The notes beneath the pieces were generated by a model that was given only the letters and a program-made list of their open reading frames with translations, was not told the DNA's origin and searched no databases. Below are positions 8,922 through 18,200 of a DNA stretch of 64,000 bases, one piece after another; position 1 is the first letter of the stretch, and each line of letters opens with the position of its first letter. The stretch is from DATKJY01 sp964540105 (GTDB taxonomy: Bacteria; Zixibacteria; MSB-5A5; GN15; FEB-12): positions 248,001 to 312,000 of the forward strand of contig CAZILL010000001.1 of the NCBI GenBank assembly GCA_964540105.1, read 5' to 3'. The position numbers and the translations under genes are program-made.

Positions 8922-9615
8922 GAGAGATCCTGTGTTCTGGTTGGCAAGTGCCTTCTTCGTCTTGGCGATATTGCTCTTCGCGAAAACACAAAACCAATTC
9001 TGGCTGGCCCTGATGATCGGCTCTTATTTGCTCCGCCCGACTTTGGCTTCATTGGGTATTGCAAAGAAGCACGTCGATGAACGCCAGATGACGTTGTACT
9101 ATCGTTCGGGTAACATTGCTTTTGCCGTCACGCTTATTATGTGCGTCATCTCCTTAGCTCAGCTTGAACTGGCGAACAACCATGACTTCGAGCTTTTCGC
9201 AGAGGTGATCATAGTTGGCTTGGCGACCAAGGCCCTGTTTAACGTGATCCTGGCCAAGAATCCTCGCGAGGGGGCCGCGAAAATCCTCATCGGCGTCGGG
9301 CTCATGGTCGCCCTTTTCTCTGCTCTCGACGCCGGATCGTTTGTCAACACGCTGAAGTCCATCTCACCGGGACTGGCCATAGCCGGTATCGGACTGCTTT
9401 CTAAAAAGTATCCCCGGCCGGTCGGTGTATTGGCTCTTGTTGCGGCTTGTCTCATGACATTGTTCATAATGACTGTAGGTCTGCGCAATTCCGGATCACT
9501 TTCGACACAAATCCTTGTAGCAACAGTAATAGGGGCGCCGCTGATAACCGCCGGAGTTTGTCTGCTCTGGGGCGATAGGAAGGCGGTCGAAATCGAACCA
9601 GGCAATTCCATCTGA
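8914..9615 (+). CDS. Membrane protein paired with the XRE regulator (DUF2178-like)
   Basis: The ATG at 8914 has a Shine-Dalgarno (GGAGG, 8900–8904) and overlaps the regulator stop, giving 233 residues; a longer upstream frame exists but lies inside the regulator gene. Six or seven hydrophobic helices are visible. Between the second and third is KKHVDERQ, close to the DER(D/E) motif of the DUF2178-like membrane proteins that accompany small XRE regulators in Firmicutes and archaea. The molecular role of that family is not established. Family assignment rests on the motif and on the gene pair. Confidence 0.8.
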   Translation: MFKRDPVFWLASAFFVLAILLFAKTQNQFWLALMIGSYLLRPTLASLGIAKKHVDERQMTLYYRSGNIAFAVTLIMCVISLAQLELANNHDFELFAEVIIVGLATKALFNVILAKNPREGAAKILIGVGLMVALFSALDAGSFVNTLKSISPGLAIAGIGLLSKKYPRPVGVLALVAACLMTLFIMTVGLRNSGSLSTQILVATVIGAPLITAGVCLLWGDRKAVEIEPGNSI

Positions 9616-9708
9616 TCTGTTTACGAGCGCCGACTACGACAACTCTGTACACCATGCAATACGGTGTACTCAGATGACATACACAAATCGGAAAGGACGT
9701 GTCTTGAG

Positions 9709-10140
9709 ATGAGAAGACTCTGGCGCGATTTCCAAGCCCACAAATGGGCGGCGGCGCTTCTTCTCGTGTACTGGTTGGCTGTCAGCTTCGTGACTTGGTA
9801 CCACGGTATCTCTGACCCGGTCTTGGCACTGCTCCTTTCCACATCTCTGATCGCCGGCTTTCTTGTGGGCCGTTGGCGGGCGCCGACGCCGGAACACACG
9901 GCTCACTCGCGAAACCGGATTGGGGGCGGCGTCCTGGCCGGAGTGCTTAGTGCCGAAATCACGCTCTTGGTGATGAAGGGAGGGGTCATTCATGAGGTGA
10001 TCGGCTGGATGCGTGGCTGGCAATTCTTTGGGCAATGGGGTGAGGTGCTGGGGTTCACAATCGCCGCTGGAATTCTCGGAGCCGTTCTCGGCTTGGCTGG
10101 TGCCATCATCGCCGTGATCCTGGACCATGTTCGCCGCTGA
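9709..10140 (+). CDS. Small membrane protein of unknown function
   Basis: A 143-residue protein with about four hydrophobic helices (residues ~12–30, 38–52, 72–90, 113–140), the last of them glycine- and alanine-rich. The ATG at 9709 is preferred because GGAAAGGA lies about 11 bases before it; a GTG at 9664 would add 15 polar residues. It follows the XRE/membrane pair in the same direction by 93 bases, so it may belong to the same transcript. No family recognised. Confidence 0.7.
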   Translation: MRRLWRDFQAHKWAAALLLVYWLAVSFVTWYHGISDPVLALLLSTSLIAGFLVGRWRAPTPEHTAHSRNRIGGGVLAGVLSAEITLLVMKGGVIHEVIGWMRGWQFFGQWGEVLGFTIAAGILGAVLGLAGAIIAVILDHVRR

Positions 10141-10187
10141 ACCGTGCCGGATTTGCCGGAGACAGGATTGTGTGAGAGACTACTATT

Positions 10188-10343
10188 ATGGCAAGACGAA
10201 GCAGGTATTCACCGGAGGTCAGAAAGCAGGCAGTGCGGACGGTGGAAGATCACCGGGAGGAGCATGGCTCTCAGCGGTTCCCGAAGTTCGTTGAAGGCGA
10301 AGAGCTCATAATGGCGGCCACGACTTCATGTTTCTTCTTCTGA
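10188..10343 (+). pseudogene. Remnant of an IS3-family transposase OrfA
   Basis: The ATG at 10188 opens a 51-codon frame beginning MARRSRYSPEVRKQAVRTVE, then DHREEHGSQ. This is the characteristic start of the HTH OrfA protein of IS3-family insertion sequences (usual form RYSPEVRERAVRMV...HGSQWAAI). After Gln29 the match ends abruptly and an unrelated tail runs to a stop. The rest of OrfA and all of OrfB are missing, so only about 90 bases of transposase sequence remain. I could not identify matching terminal inverted repeats around it. Confidence 0.75.
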
Positions 10344-10437
10344 GAATTGCATAGGGCGGGCCATATTTGTCCTGACTTTATTAACATGAGCTGTCTTACC
10401 TTGGAGTTTCAAGACTGATGAAATGAGGATTGTGGCA

Positions 10438-10701
10438 ATGGGCAAAGATATCAAAGAACAAAGTACAGAAGCACTTGAGAGGAAAGTGAAGACCGGCAAA
10501 GTCATATTGATTGTCTGTTGGTCCGCTGTAATCATCTCTATCGTGATCACTTTTTCTTATGGGAAGTCACCGTCTGTTTCCGCCTCTTTGGCTGGACTTG
10601 CAGGTTTAGGTATTGTCACCATCGCAATGTTGATTGGTGGAAAGAAAATCAAGGAAGAAATAGCCCGACGAAACGACTCACAGAGTCGGACAGTTGACTA
10701 A
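10438..10701 (+). CDS. Small two-helix membrane protein
   Basis: An 87-residue protein (MGKDIKEQSTEALERKVK...) with two hydrophobic segments, about 23–42 and 52–70, and charged ends (KKIKEEIARRNDSQ). The start at 10438 has GAGGA 8 bases upstream; another ATG at 10423 is in frame. The composition is less GC-rich than that of nearby genes and it lies just after an IS3 remnant, which would fit acquired DNA. Function unknown. Confidence 0.65.
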   Translation: MGKDIKEQSTEALERKVKTGKVILIVCWSAVIISIVITFSYGKSPSVSASLAGLAGLGIVTIAMLIGGKKIKEEIARRNDSQSRTVD

Positions 10702-11100
10702 CGTTATACTGCTCCCCATTTGTGCGTATGACCTGACGTTCCCACGATTTAGTGGACAGTTAGTTAAGACATGGTGTCCAATGGTAGCCAGACGCTCTCG
10801 TTTCGAATTTCCACCCAATCGTGTCCCCCTTCCGTAACATCAATTATGAGGCAATTCGTCAGCCGCCGATATCGAAAATAGTGTTAGGTTTGATACCCTC
10901 TGTGACCTATCTTAAAACGTTATGTTTCATGATCTCGCGACCAAGTACAAGTAGGTTCAGACGCACATTCAGTTCGACTCCGTAGATTGTTTCCGACCGT
11001 TTTCAATCCCCTGCTGTCAACATTCGGTCATCAGAACCCACAGTACCTGCACAGAAACTCAGAATAATGCGGCTGAGTCAGTGCGGAGTTGGGGTTCGCC
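10702..11100. other. Gene-free spacer downstream of the IS remnant
   Basis: About 400 bases, more AT-rich than the neighbouring genes. It contains TGGACA–N16–TGTCCA (around 10752–10779), a short inverted repeat that could be a relic of an insertion end. No coding frame, RNA gene or terminator recognised. Confidence 0.4.
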
Positions 11101-12243
11101 GTGTTGTCGTTGAAGCTATCCCCGCTCGCAATTGGCGACAAGATCGCTCGTGTCCCTATCATTCAGGGGGGAATGGGAGTCGGGATCTCCCTTTCCGGAT
11201 TGGCGGCGGCGGTGGCCAACGAAGGAGGCATTGGTGTCATTGCCTCCGCCGGTATTGGGATGAGGGAAAAGGACCTCTTCTCCAATTTTATCGAGGCTAA
11301 TACTCGCGCCCTGCGCCGCGAGATTCGCAAGGCCAGGTCCCTGACCACCGGCATTCTGGGGCTGAACATCATGGTTGCCTTCTCCAATTCGGCGGATTTG
11401 GTCCGCACCGCCGTGGAAGAGGAGATTGATGTCATCTTCTCGGGAGCAGGCCTTCCGCTCACCTTACCCGAATATCTGAATGGAAGCTCGAAGACTAAAC
11501 TGGTTCCGATTGTTTCGTCGGGAAGAGCCGCGGGGATCATCTGCAAGAGGTGGCTGAGTCGATATGACTACCTGCCCGATGCTGTCGTCGTCGAAGGTCC
11601 GCGTGCCGGCGGGCACCTGGGATTCGGCGTCGATCAAATCTCCGATCCGGATTACGCTCTGGAGAAACTGATACCTGCGGTCATCGAGGAGGTCGGTCTC
11701 TACGCCAACCGTTATGGGCGCTCAATCCCGGTGATTGCCGCCGGTGGCGTATTCACCGGCAGTGATATTCGTACGTTTATTGAGATGGGAGCGGCCGGTG
11801 TCCAGATGGGGACAAGGTTTGTCGCCACCGACGAGTGCGACGCCGATATGGCGTTTAAGCAAACATACATTGACGCCAAAGCCGAGGATATCATTATCAT
11901 CAAGAGCCCCGTTGGAATGCCCGGACGTGCTATTCGAAACAAATACACCGATGACGTCGAGTCGGGGATTCGGAAGCCTTTCAAGTGCCCCTACCACTGT
12001 ATCGTGACCTGTGACTACTTGAACTCACCGTATTGCATAGCATACGCGCTGATGAATGCGCAGCGCGGACACCTGAATGGCGGCTTCGCCTTTGCCGGCG
12101 CCAACGCGTTCAAAATTCACAAGATTGTCTCGGTGAAGGAGCTGATGTCCACACTCGCGTGTGAATTCGAGGCCTCAGCAAGGAAAGAGCCCCCGGTCCT
12201 TTCGGCAGAAACGTTGCCAGTCGAACACCCCCGGCTGACCTGA
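11101..12243 (+). CDS. Nitronate monooxygenase / FabK-like NAD(P)H-dependent flavin oxidoreductase
   Basis: A 380-residue FMN-dependent TIM-barrel enzyme of the 2-nitropropane dioxygenase family. Visible signatures are PIIQGGMGVGIS near the N-terminus, VVEGPRAGGHLGFG in the middle (the His of this AGGH motif is the catalytic base in nitronate monooxygenases), IPVIAAGGVFTGSDI and GVQMGTRFVATDEC in the phosphate-binding part. The C-terminal ~80 residues form an extra Cys-containing segment (KCPYHCIVTCDYLNSPYC) found in a common subfamily whose substrate is not known. Members of the family include FabK enoyl-ACP reductase, but there are no fatty acid genes nearby. The GTG at 11101 is the chosen start; a TTG 12 bases upstream is also in frame. 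Confidence 0.88.
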   Translation: MLSLKLSPLAIGDKIARVPIIQGGMGVGISLSGLAAAVANEGGIGVIASAGIGMREKDLFSNFIEANTRALRREIRKARSLTTGILGLNIMVAFSNSADLVRTAVEEEIDVIFSGAGLPLTLPEYLNGSSKTKLVPIVSSGRAAGIICKRWLSRYDYLPDAVVVEGPRAGGHLGFGVDQISDPDYALEKLIPAVIEEVGLYANRYGRSIPVIAAGGVFTGSDIRTFIEMGAAGVQMGTRFVATDECDADMAFKQTYIDAKAEDIIIIKSPVGMPGRAIRNKYTDDVESGIRKPFKCPYHCIVTCDYLNSPYCIAYALMNAQRGHLNGGFAFAGANAFKIHKIVSVKELMSTLACEFEASARKEPPVLSAETLPVEHPRLT

Positions 12244-12388
12244 TCCTCGCCCCGTTCAAAAAAGCTCGCCTCCTCCGTAGCGGTTCATCGATCCCTCTTC
12301 GCGCTCGAAGTAAACAATCAGAAAGCGGAACAGCTTGACAGCCCGCACTTCACAGGAATAACTTGCGTCGTTAAGGGATAGAGGGGCT

Positions 12389-13795
12389 GTGACCAAGCCT
12401 TTGTCACCAGTCCTCGGGCAAGTCCGAATCTCTCCCGCCGAAGAAAGCGCTGACCATGCGCCAACTCTGAACCGGGGACTCGACGTGTACTGGATCAGCA
12501 AAAGCATCCATCGTCTCGGCAGATTCAAGCACCGTTTGCTGATCCTGCTCGCCATCCTCGGCCCGGGAATCATCACCATGATCGCCGACAACGATGCGGG
12601 CGGGATTTCCACCTATGCGGTCACGGGTTCCAAATACGGCTTCAATCTGCTCTGGGTCTTTTTCATTCTGATTCCGATGGCATATTACGTGCAGGAAATG
12701 ACGGTGCGACTCGGGGCCGTGACAAAACGGGGGCACGCAGAGGCTATCTTTGACGGTTTTGGCAGATTCTGGGGCTGGTTTTCGATCTTCGATCTCGCTG
12801 TTGTCAACTGGCTGACTCTGATCACCGAATACATTGGGATGACCGCCGCCTGGGGGATGTTCGGCGTCCCACCCTGGATCACTACGATAGTCGTGACTAT
12901 TGTTCTCATGGCTGTCGTCATGACTGGCCGCTACTGGACGTTTGAAAAACTCACTCTGGCGTTCTGCGTGTTTAATTTTGTCTACATCCCAGCGGCCATC
13001 TGGGCCATGAGCATCCCTTCCGCTCCCGGTTGGTCGGCGGTGGCCAAGGGGTTCTATAGTCCGGAGTTTCCGGCTGGGTTTACTCCCGATCTGTTGTTCA
13101 TCGTGATGGCTTGCATCGGGACAACGATCACTCCCTGGCAGATCTTCTTTCAGCAGAGTGCGGTGGTCGACAAAGGGATGGACATTCGCGACATCAAGTT
13201 CGGAAAGATCGACACATTTGCGGGTTCATTCCTGACCGGTTTGGTGGCCGTTTTCATCATTGTCGCCACGGGCGCGGCCTTCTATTACAACAATCCTCCG
13301 ATTGTCGTCGAAGACGCCACCCAGACTGCCAACGCTCTTGCGCCGCTTCTTCCCGAGGGACAGGGACACTGGGCAAGAATCCTCTTTGCCATCGGCCTCT
13401 TCGACGCCGGTTTTCTGGGCGCCTTGTGCATATCGCTCTCGACCTCGTGGGCGGTTGGGGAAGTGTTCGGGTGGGCCCATTCCCTCAATCGCAGCGTGAA
13501 AGACGCCCCCTGGTTCTATGTCGTTTATTTGCTGACTTTGGCTTCGGCTGGCGCTGTAGTGTTGATTCCCGGCGCGCCACTGATTACCATTACTATGTTT
13601 GTGCAGGTAGTGGCAGTCACCCTCCTGCCGGCGGCGCTGATGTTTCTGATTCTGTTGCTGAATGATCGAAACCTGATGGGTGAGCATGTGAACACGCGGG
13701 TCCAGAATGTGGCCAACTGGAGTATCGTGATCTTCGTGATTGTTATGTCATCCCTCTTTGCCGTTTCCGTTCTGTTCCCGGGAATGTTCGACTAG
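12389..13795 (+). CDS. Nramp-like divalent cation transporter with non-canonical metal-site motifs
   Basis: A 468-residue inner-membrane protein with about 11 helices and the Nramp (LeuT-fold) layout. In canonical Mn/Fe transporters helix 1 carries DPGN and helix 6 carries MPH. Here the equivalent positions read DNDAGG (67–72, after LGPGIITMIA) and TPW (248–250, in GTTITPWQIFFQQS). Both metal-coordinating motifs are thus altered, so the cargo may not be Mn/Fe; Mg or another ion is possible. The gene for a soluble PRC–MgtE_N–CBS protein starts 8 bases after the stop, which supports Mg-type regulation. The first ~50 residues are a cytoplasmic extension. The GTG start at 12389 is uncertain. Confidence 0.88.
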   Translation: MTKPLSPVLGQVRISPAEESADHAPTLNRGLDVYWISKSIHRLGRFKHRLLILLAILGPGIITMIADNDAGGISTYAVTGSKYGFNLLWVFFILIPMAYYVQEMTVRLGAVTKRGHAEAIFDGFGRFWGWFSIFDLAVVNWLTLITEYIGMTAAWGMFGVPPWITTIVVTIVLMAVVMTGRYWTFEKLTLAFCVFNFVYIPAAIWAMSIPSAPGWSAVAKGFYSPEFPAGFTPDLLFIVMACIGTTITPWQIFFQQSAVVDKGMDIRDIKFGKIDTFAGSFLTGLVAVFIIVATGAAFYYNNPPIVVEDATQTANALAPLLPEGQGHWARILFAIGLFDAGFLGALCISLSTSWAVGEVFGWAHSLNRSVKDAPWFYVVYLLTLASAGAVVLIPGAPLITITMFVQVVAVTLLPAALMFLILLLNDRNLMGEHVNTRVQNVANWSIVIFVIVMSSLFAVSVLFPGMFD

Positions 13796-13803
13796 AGTAT
13801 AGT

Positions 13804-15093
13804 ATGAACACCAAGAACTATGGCATAATCGGCGCGACCGGACAGGGCGGGGAACAGCCGTATCGCTTTCTTTTCTTCTCCGAGTTGCTGAAGCGCCGGG
13901 TCGTGGCCGGAAAGATTTCCAACAGGATCGGGAAACTGACGGACCTGGTGTTTCGATTGAGCGAGGCATACCCGGAGGCGGTGGGGATCTACATGGAATT
14001 CGGGTGGGGGAAGCCAACCCAGTTCATACCGTGGGACAAAGTCATCAAGATCGAAGAGGATGCGATCTTCGTGCAGCCACCGACCAGTGAGCAGTACCCT
14101 CCCTTTGTCGATCAGGTGGGCTGGGTTCTGCTCAATGATCACTTGATGGGGAGAACCATCCTCGACATGGACGGCCGTCGGATCGAGGTCGTCAATGACG
14201 TTCAGCTTCTTGAGTCACACGGTCGGATGATCATCGCCCACGTCGACATTTCGTTCAGCGGCTTCCTGCGGCGAATCGGCATCCGCAAGTCGCGTCTCAT
14301 CAAAGACAAGCTGATTTCATGGAAGTACGTTCAACCCTTGTCGTTGGAGGACGCTACTTCGACCGACGCGGTCTCGCTTTCGATCACTCGAAAGACAATC
14401 AAGGATCTCCCGAGTGAAGACTTGGCAGACGCCTTGGAACAACTCTCGGGAGAAGAACAGCAGGCCTTCTTTTCGGCTCTCGATAGTGAAACCGCGGCTG
14501 ATGCGTTGGCCGAAGCTGAGCCGCGTGTGCAGCGACAGCTGATCGCCAACCTCCGCAACGAACGCGCGCGCCATATTCTGACGGAACTGTCGGTCGTGCA
14601 GCTGGCCGACCTGTTCTCTGTCCTGCCCAGAGATCAGTCGGCTAACCTGATGAAGCTGGTACCAAAAGAAGACGCGGCGCGGATAGCCTCGATTCTCTCC
14701 GAACGAGAAGGAACTGCCGACGCGCTCATGTCGTCTGAGTTTGTCACCGCGGCCCCCTCCGACAAGGCCGGTGATGTTCTCCGTTCGCTGCGGTTATCGG
14801 GGCGTGAGCATGATCAGATCAGCTACGTCTATGTTGTTAATCCTGCCGACCAGATTCTGATCGGGGTGGTTGATCTGCGTGAGTTGGTGCTGGCTCCCGA
14901 CGAGGCCACGATGGAGCAGACCATGACCTCCCCGGCGGTCGCCTCGGAAACCACCGATCTTCGTGATGACATCGCTGAGATGTTCGCGAAATACCATTAC
15001 CGCATGATTCCCGTCGTGTCTCAGGATCGCATCGTCGGCGTCGTACATTATAACGATATTATGAAAGGGCTCGTAACCAAGGCGAAGACCTGA
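13804..15093 (+). CDS. Soluble PRC-barrel / MgtE N-domain / CBS-pair regulatory protein
   Basis: A 429-residue protein with no membrane helix. Residues ~20–150 look like one or two PRC-barrel units (RVVAGKISNRIGKLTDLVF and GRTILDMDGRRIEVVNDVQLL). Residues ~195–290 are the superhelical MgtE intracellular N domain (LPSEDLADALEQLSGEEQQAF repeats). Residues ~297–425 are a CBS pair ending YRMIPVVSQDRIVGVVHYNDI. In MgtE channels these last two domains sense cytosolic Mg and gate the pore; here the channel domain is absent. It sits 8 bases after the Nramp-like gene, so it probably gates or regulates that transporter in trans. This is inferred from domain content and operon position. Confidence 0.9.
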   Translation: MNTKNYGIIGATGQGGEQPYRFLFFSELLKRRVVAGKISNRIGKLTDLVFRLSEAYPEAVGIYMEFGWGKPTQFIPWDKVIKIEEDAIFVQPPTSEQYPPFVDQVGWVLLNDHLMGRTILDMDGRRIEVVNDVQLLESHGRMIIAHVDISFSGFLRRIGIRKSRLIKDKLISWKYVQPLSLEDATSTDAVSLSITRKTIKDLPSEDLADALEQLSGEEQQAFFSALDSETAADALAEAEPRVQRQLIANLRNERARHILTELSVVQLADLFSVLPRDQSANLMKLVPKEDAARIASILSEREGTADALMSSEFVTAAPSDKAGDVLRSLRLSGREHDQISYVYVVNPADQILIGVVDLRELVLAPDEATMEQTMTSPAVASETTDLRDDIAEMFAKYHYRMIPVVSQDRIVGVVHYNDIMKGLVTKAKT

Positions 15094-15101
15094 GGAGAGT
15101 T

Positions 15102-15212
15102 ATGCCCAACATTCAGATGACGCGAACGGTCAGAATCGCACTGGTCTGTCTTCGGATATACTTGATTGGTATGTTGGCCCTGATTATTGTCAAGTTCCTG
15201 CGGATACTGTGA
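15102..15212 (+). CDS. 36-residue single-helix membrane peptide
   Basis: A short frame, MPNIQMTRTVRIALVCLRIY then a hydrophobic run to KFLRIL, begins 8 bases after the stop of the MgtE_N–CBS gene. It is preceded by a good Shine-Dalgarno (GAGGAGAG, 15092–15098, partly inside the previous stop). It encodes one predicted transmembrane helix (about residues 12–33) with positive N-terminal residues. Its 3' end overlaps the convergent histidine kinase gene by 23 bases. The position as third gene of the transporter operon suggests a small accessory subunit. It could still be a chance frame. Confidence 0.55.
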   Translation: MPNIQMTRTVRIALVCLRIYLIGMLALIIVKFLRIL

Positions 15213-18200
15213 ACGATTCGGGTGAGACTATCACACCCTCAATCAGCTCCCGCAGCTTGCCGAGGGTAAACGGCTTCTGCAGATATCCCGCCGGACTCCG
15301 CTCTTTGAAACAAGCCGAAACGTCCTTAGCCGTATGGCCGCTGGCAATGATCACACGGACATCGGGGTCAATGCGGGTCAGCTCGACAAACGCCTCGTGA
15401 CCGCCCATGTTTGGCATGGTCATATCGAGAATTACGAGATCGATCTCATGTTTCCGCTCTCGATATAGTTCCAGTGCTTCGTGGCCGTCAGCCGCCGTCA
15501 GCACTGCAAAACCCATCCGTTCGAGCATTTTACGACCCAGCGTGAGCAGCATGACCTCATCGTCGACCATCAGTACAGTCCCTTTCTTCGACGTGTCGAC
15601 AGACACTGAAGGTGCCACCGACTGATCCGAGCTGACGAACTGATGAAAGGCCGGGAAGAAGACCTTGAAGGTCGTCCCTTTCCCCAGCTCACTGACCAGT
15701 TTGAGCGCTCCTTTATGTGTCCTGACAATCCCCAGAACGGCCGAAAGGCCCAGCCCCCGACCGGTAAACTTGGTCGTAAAGAATGGTTCGAAGATGCGCG
15801 CCTGAGTGTCGGCGTCCATGCCGGCTCCAGTATCGGTCACCTCGAGGCACACATAGTGTCCTGCCGTCAGGCTGTCCTGCAATTCATTACTGCGCAGGTA
15901 ATCCTCGTCGCAAAGAACCGTGCTTGCTGAGACCGTGATCACCCCGTTCTGCTCGCCGATTGCATCGGAAGCGTTGATGATCAAATTCATGACGATCTGG
16001 CGCAATTGACTCGGGTCGCCGTGAACGGCAGGCAAGTCGGAAGCAAGGTTCAGATTCATGATCACTTTCTTTGATATCGAGGTCTTCAGCAGATGGGTCA
16101 TCTCCTGGATCAGAGTGCACAGATCGACTGGCTCTTTCACAAATGAGGCCTTGCCGGAATAAGCCATCATCTGTCGGCACAAGTCGGCAGCGCGATGGGC
16201 AGCAGTTGCAATCTGAGCGATGCTCTCCCGCGCCGGCGACGTTGGCGAGACCTCATCGAGGGCGAGTTCGGCGTTCCCTAAGACGGCCATGAGGATATTG
16301 TTGAAATCATGGGCGATTCCTCCCGACAGCACACCCAGACTCTCCAGTTTCTGGGTCTGCTGAATCTGTCGTTCGAATTTCATCCTCTCCTGCTCGGCCT
16401 GCTTGCGCTCGGTGATATCGTTAACGAAAACCAGCATCGTCTTCTGCCCCTGGAATTCCACCGCCACACCTTGCACTTCAGCGTCGATGACCGCGCCGTC
16501 GAGGCAAACAAGCTTCTCTTCTCTGAAACCGGCGGGGAGCCCGTCGACCTGCGCCTTCCGAATTCGTTCAACAACTTCGGACCGATAGTCGGGGTGGACA
16601 AGATCGAGAACGGAATGACCGATGATATCCTCGGCGCGAGTGCCATGAAAGAGATGAACGGCGGCAGGGTTTACATGAAGGAACTTTCCGTCCCGGTGAA
16701 GACCAATGGCGACGGGCGAGTGATCGGTAATAAGCTTGTATCGCTCTTCGCTTTCGCGCAGGGCATCCTCCGCCCGTCTGCGTTCAATACTATCCCAGCA
16801 GAGATCCGCCAAGCGACCGACAATCTGAGCATCGGCATCTGTGTAATCATGTTTCTTGTTCCCGACGCCGACAATCGCGACAATGGCGTTGCCGCGCATT
16901 ATGGGAACCGATATGAATCGACTGACCGTGGCATGGCCTGCGGGCATTCCCTTTCGGTGAGCCAATTTCTCATAGTCATTACAGATGACAGGCCGCCGCT
17001 GCCGGATGCAGTCAGCCCAAACTCCGGCCCGTTCCAGGGGGTATTGCGTTCCCTTGCCGACGGTCTGACAGAACTCGTTGACAGTTCGCGTCGACCAATC
17101 CTGCAGGGATATTGTTGTCTGGTCAGTGTCAACAAAGTGGAAGAAGCCCATAGAGCTTCCTGTAAGTTCTTCGACTTCATCCAGAACCGTTCGAAGTAAC
17201 TCCGACGTCTGCGCAGTCATGGCGTGCAGGAGTATGCGGGAACGCGCCGCCCCGATTTCCTGGTCCCGTCTACGCTCGGTGATGTCGACAAGAGTACTCT
17301 GCATACCGATAACTACACCCTGAGGATTGGTTAGCGGCCGCGAATTGTTGAGAACTGTAATCACGCGCCTATCTTTGCGAACCAACCGATGCTCGTAGTT
17401 GATGATGCGATCTCCCGCGAGTAGTTGACTGTGTGCCGGTTGAACGACAACGGGATCGGCGTCGACATCTGGAATACTCATCGTGAGGAGTTCTTCCCTT
17501 GAATACCCGAGCAGGTCCAGTCCCGCCTGATTCGAATCGACAAAACGCTTCGCTCCATCAAAGACGTAGATCGCCGCAACTGACTCCTCGAATATTCCCC
17601 GGAATTTCTCGGTCTGTTCCGCCAATCTCTGTTCGACTTCTTTGCGTTCTGTAATGTCGTCGCCCAGACTGATGCTGCTCGTAATCTGCCCGTCAGAGCC
17701 TCGCACGACCGCGTTGTTCCAGCGAATTTGGCGCAGTTCACCCTTACTGGTCAGTATTGGGTTTTCGTAATTGAGGAAACTCGTGCCGGTGCGGAGGAGA
17801 TCTTTGTGAGCAGCGCGAACCGATTCCCGGATATCTTCGGGCAGGAACAGACTGAACCAATTGTGGCCAAGCACTTCATCTCGGGTTCGGCCCACAAGAT
17901 GGAGCAGGAATTCATTACAGAATAGAACCTTCCCATCAGAGTCCAGTTCGACGGCTATCAATTGCACGTTTTCGAGTGTCGCGCGGAAGCGTCGCTCGGA
18001 AATCCGCCGCCCCTCTTCAGCCCGTTCCCGCTTTATGATCTGATGCTTAATCGTCGCAAACGAGTACCAGAACATTCCCAGGATTGCGCTGATCAGAGCC
18101 ATGATGACCCAGAGTAACTGTGTCGAGCTGCGTTGATGCGCGAGCACATCTCGGGCGGTTCGATCCATAAACATGCTGTAGAACTCATCGATCGGCCTCA

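Noticed and set aside
12335..12364. Promoter for the Nramp-like gene (TTGACA with ATAACT)
   Set aside because: The -35 box is perfect but no acceptable -10 box lies 16–18 bases downstream.
16309..17199. 296-codon plus-strand open frame opposite the hybrid histidine kinase gene
   Set aside because: It lies wholly inside a gene with clear PAS, GAF and kinase motifs, and its translation has no family features; a shadow frame.
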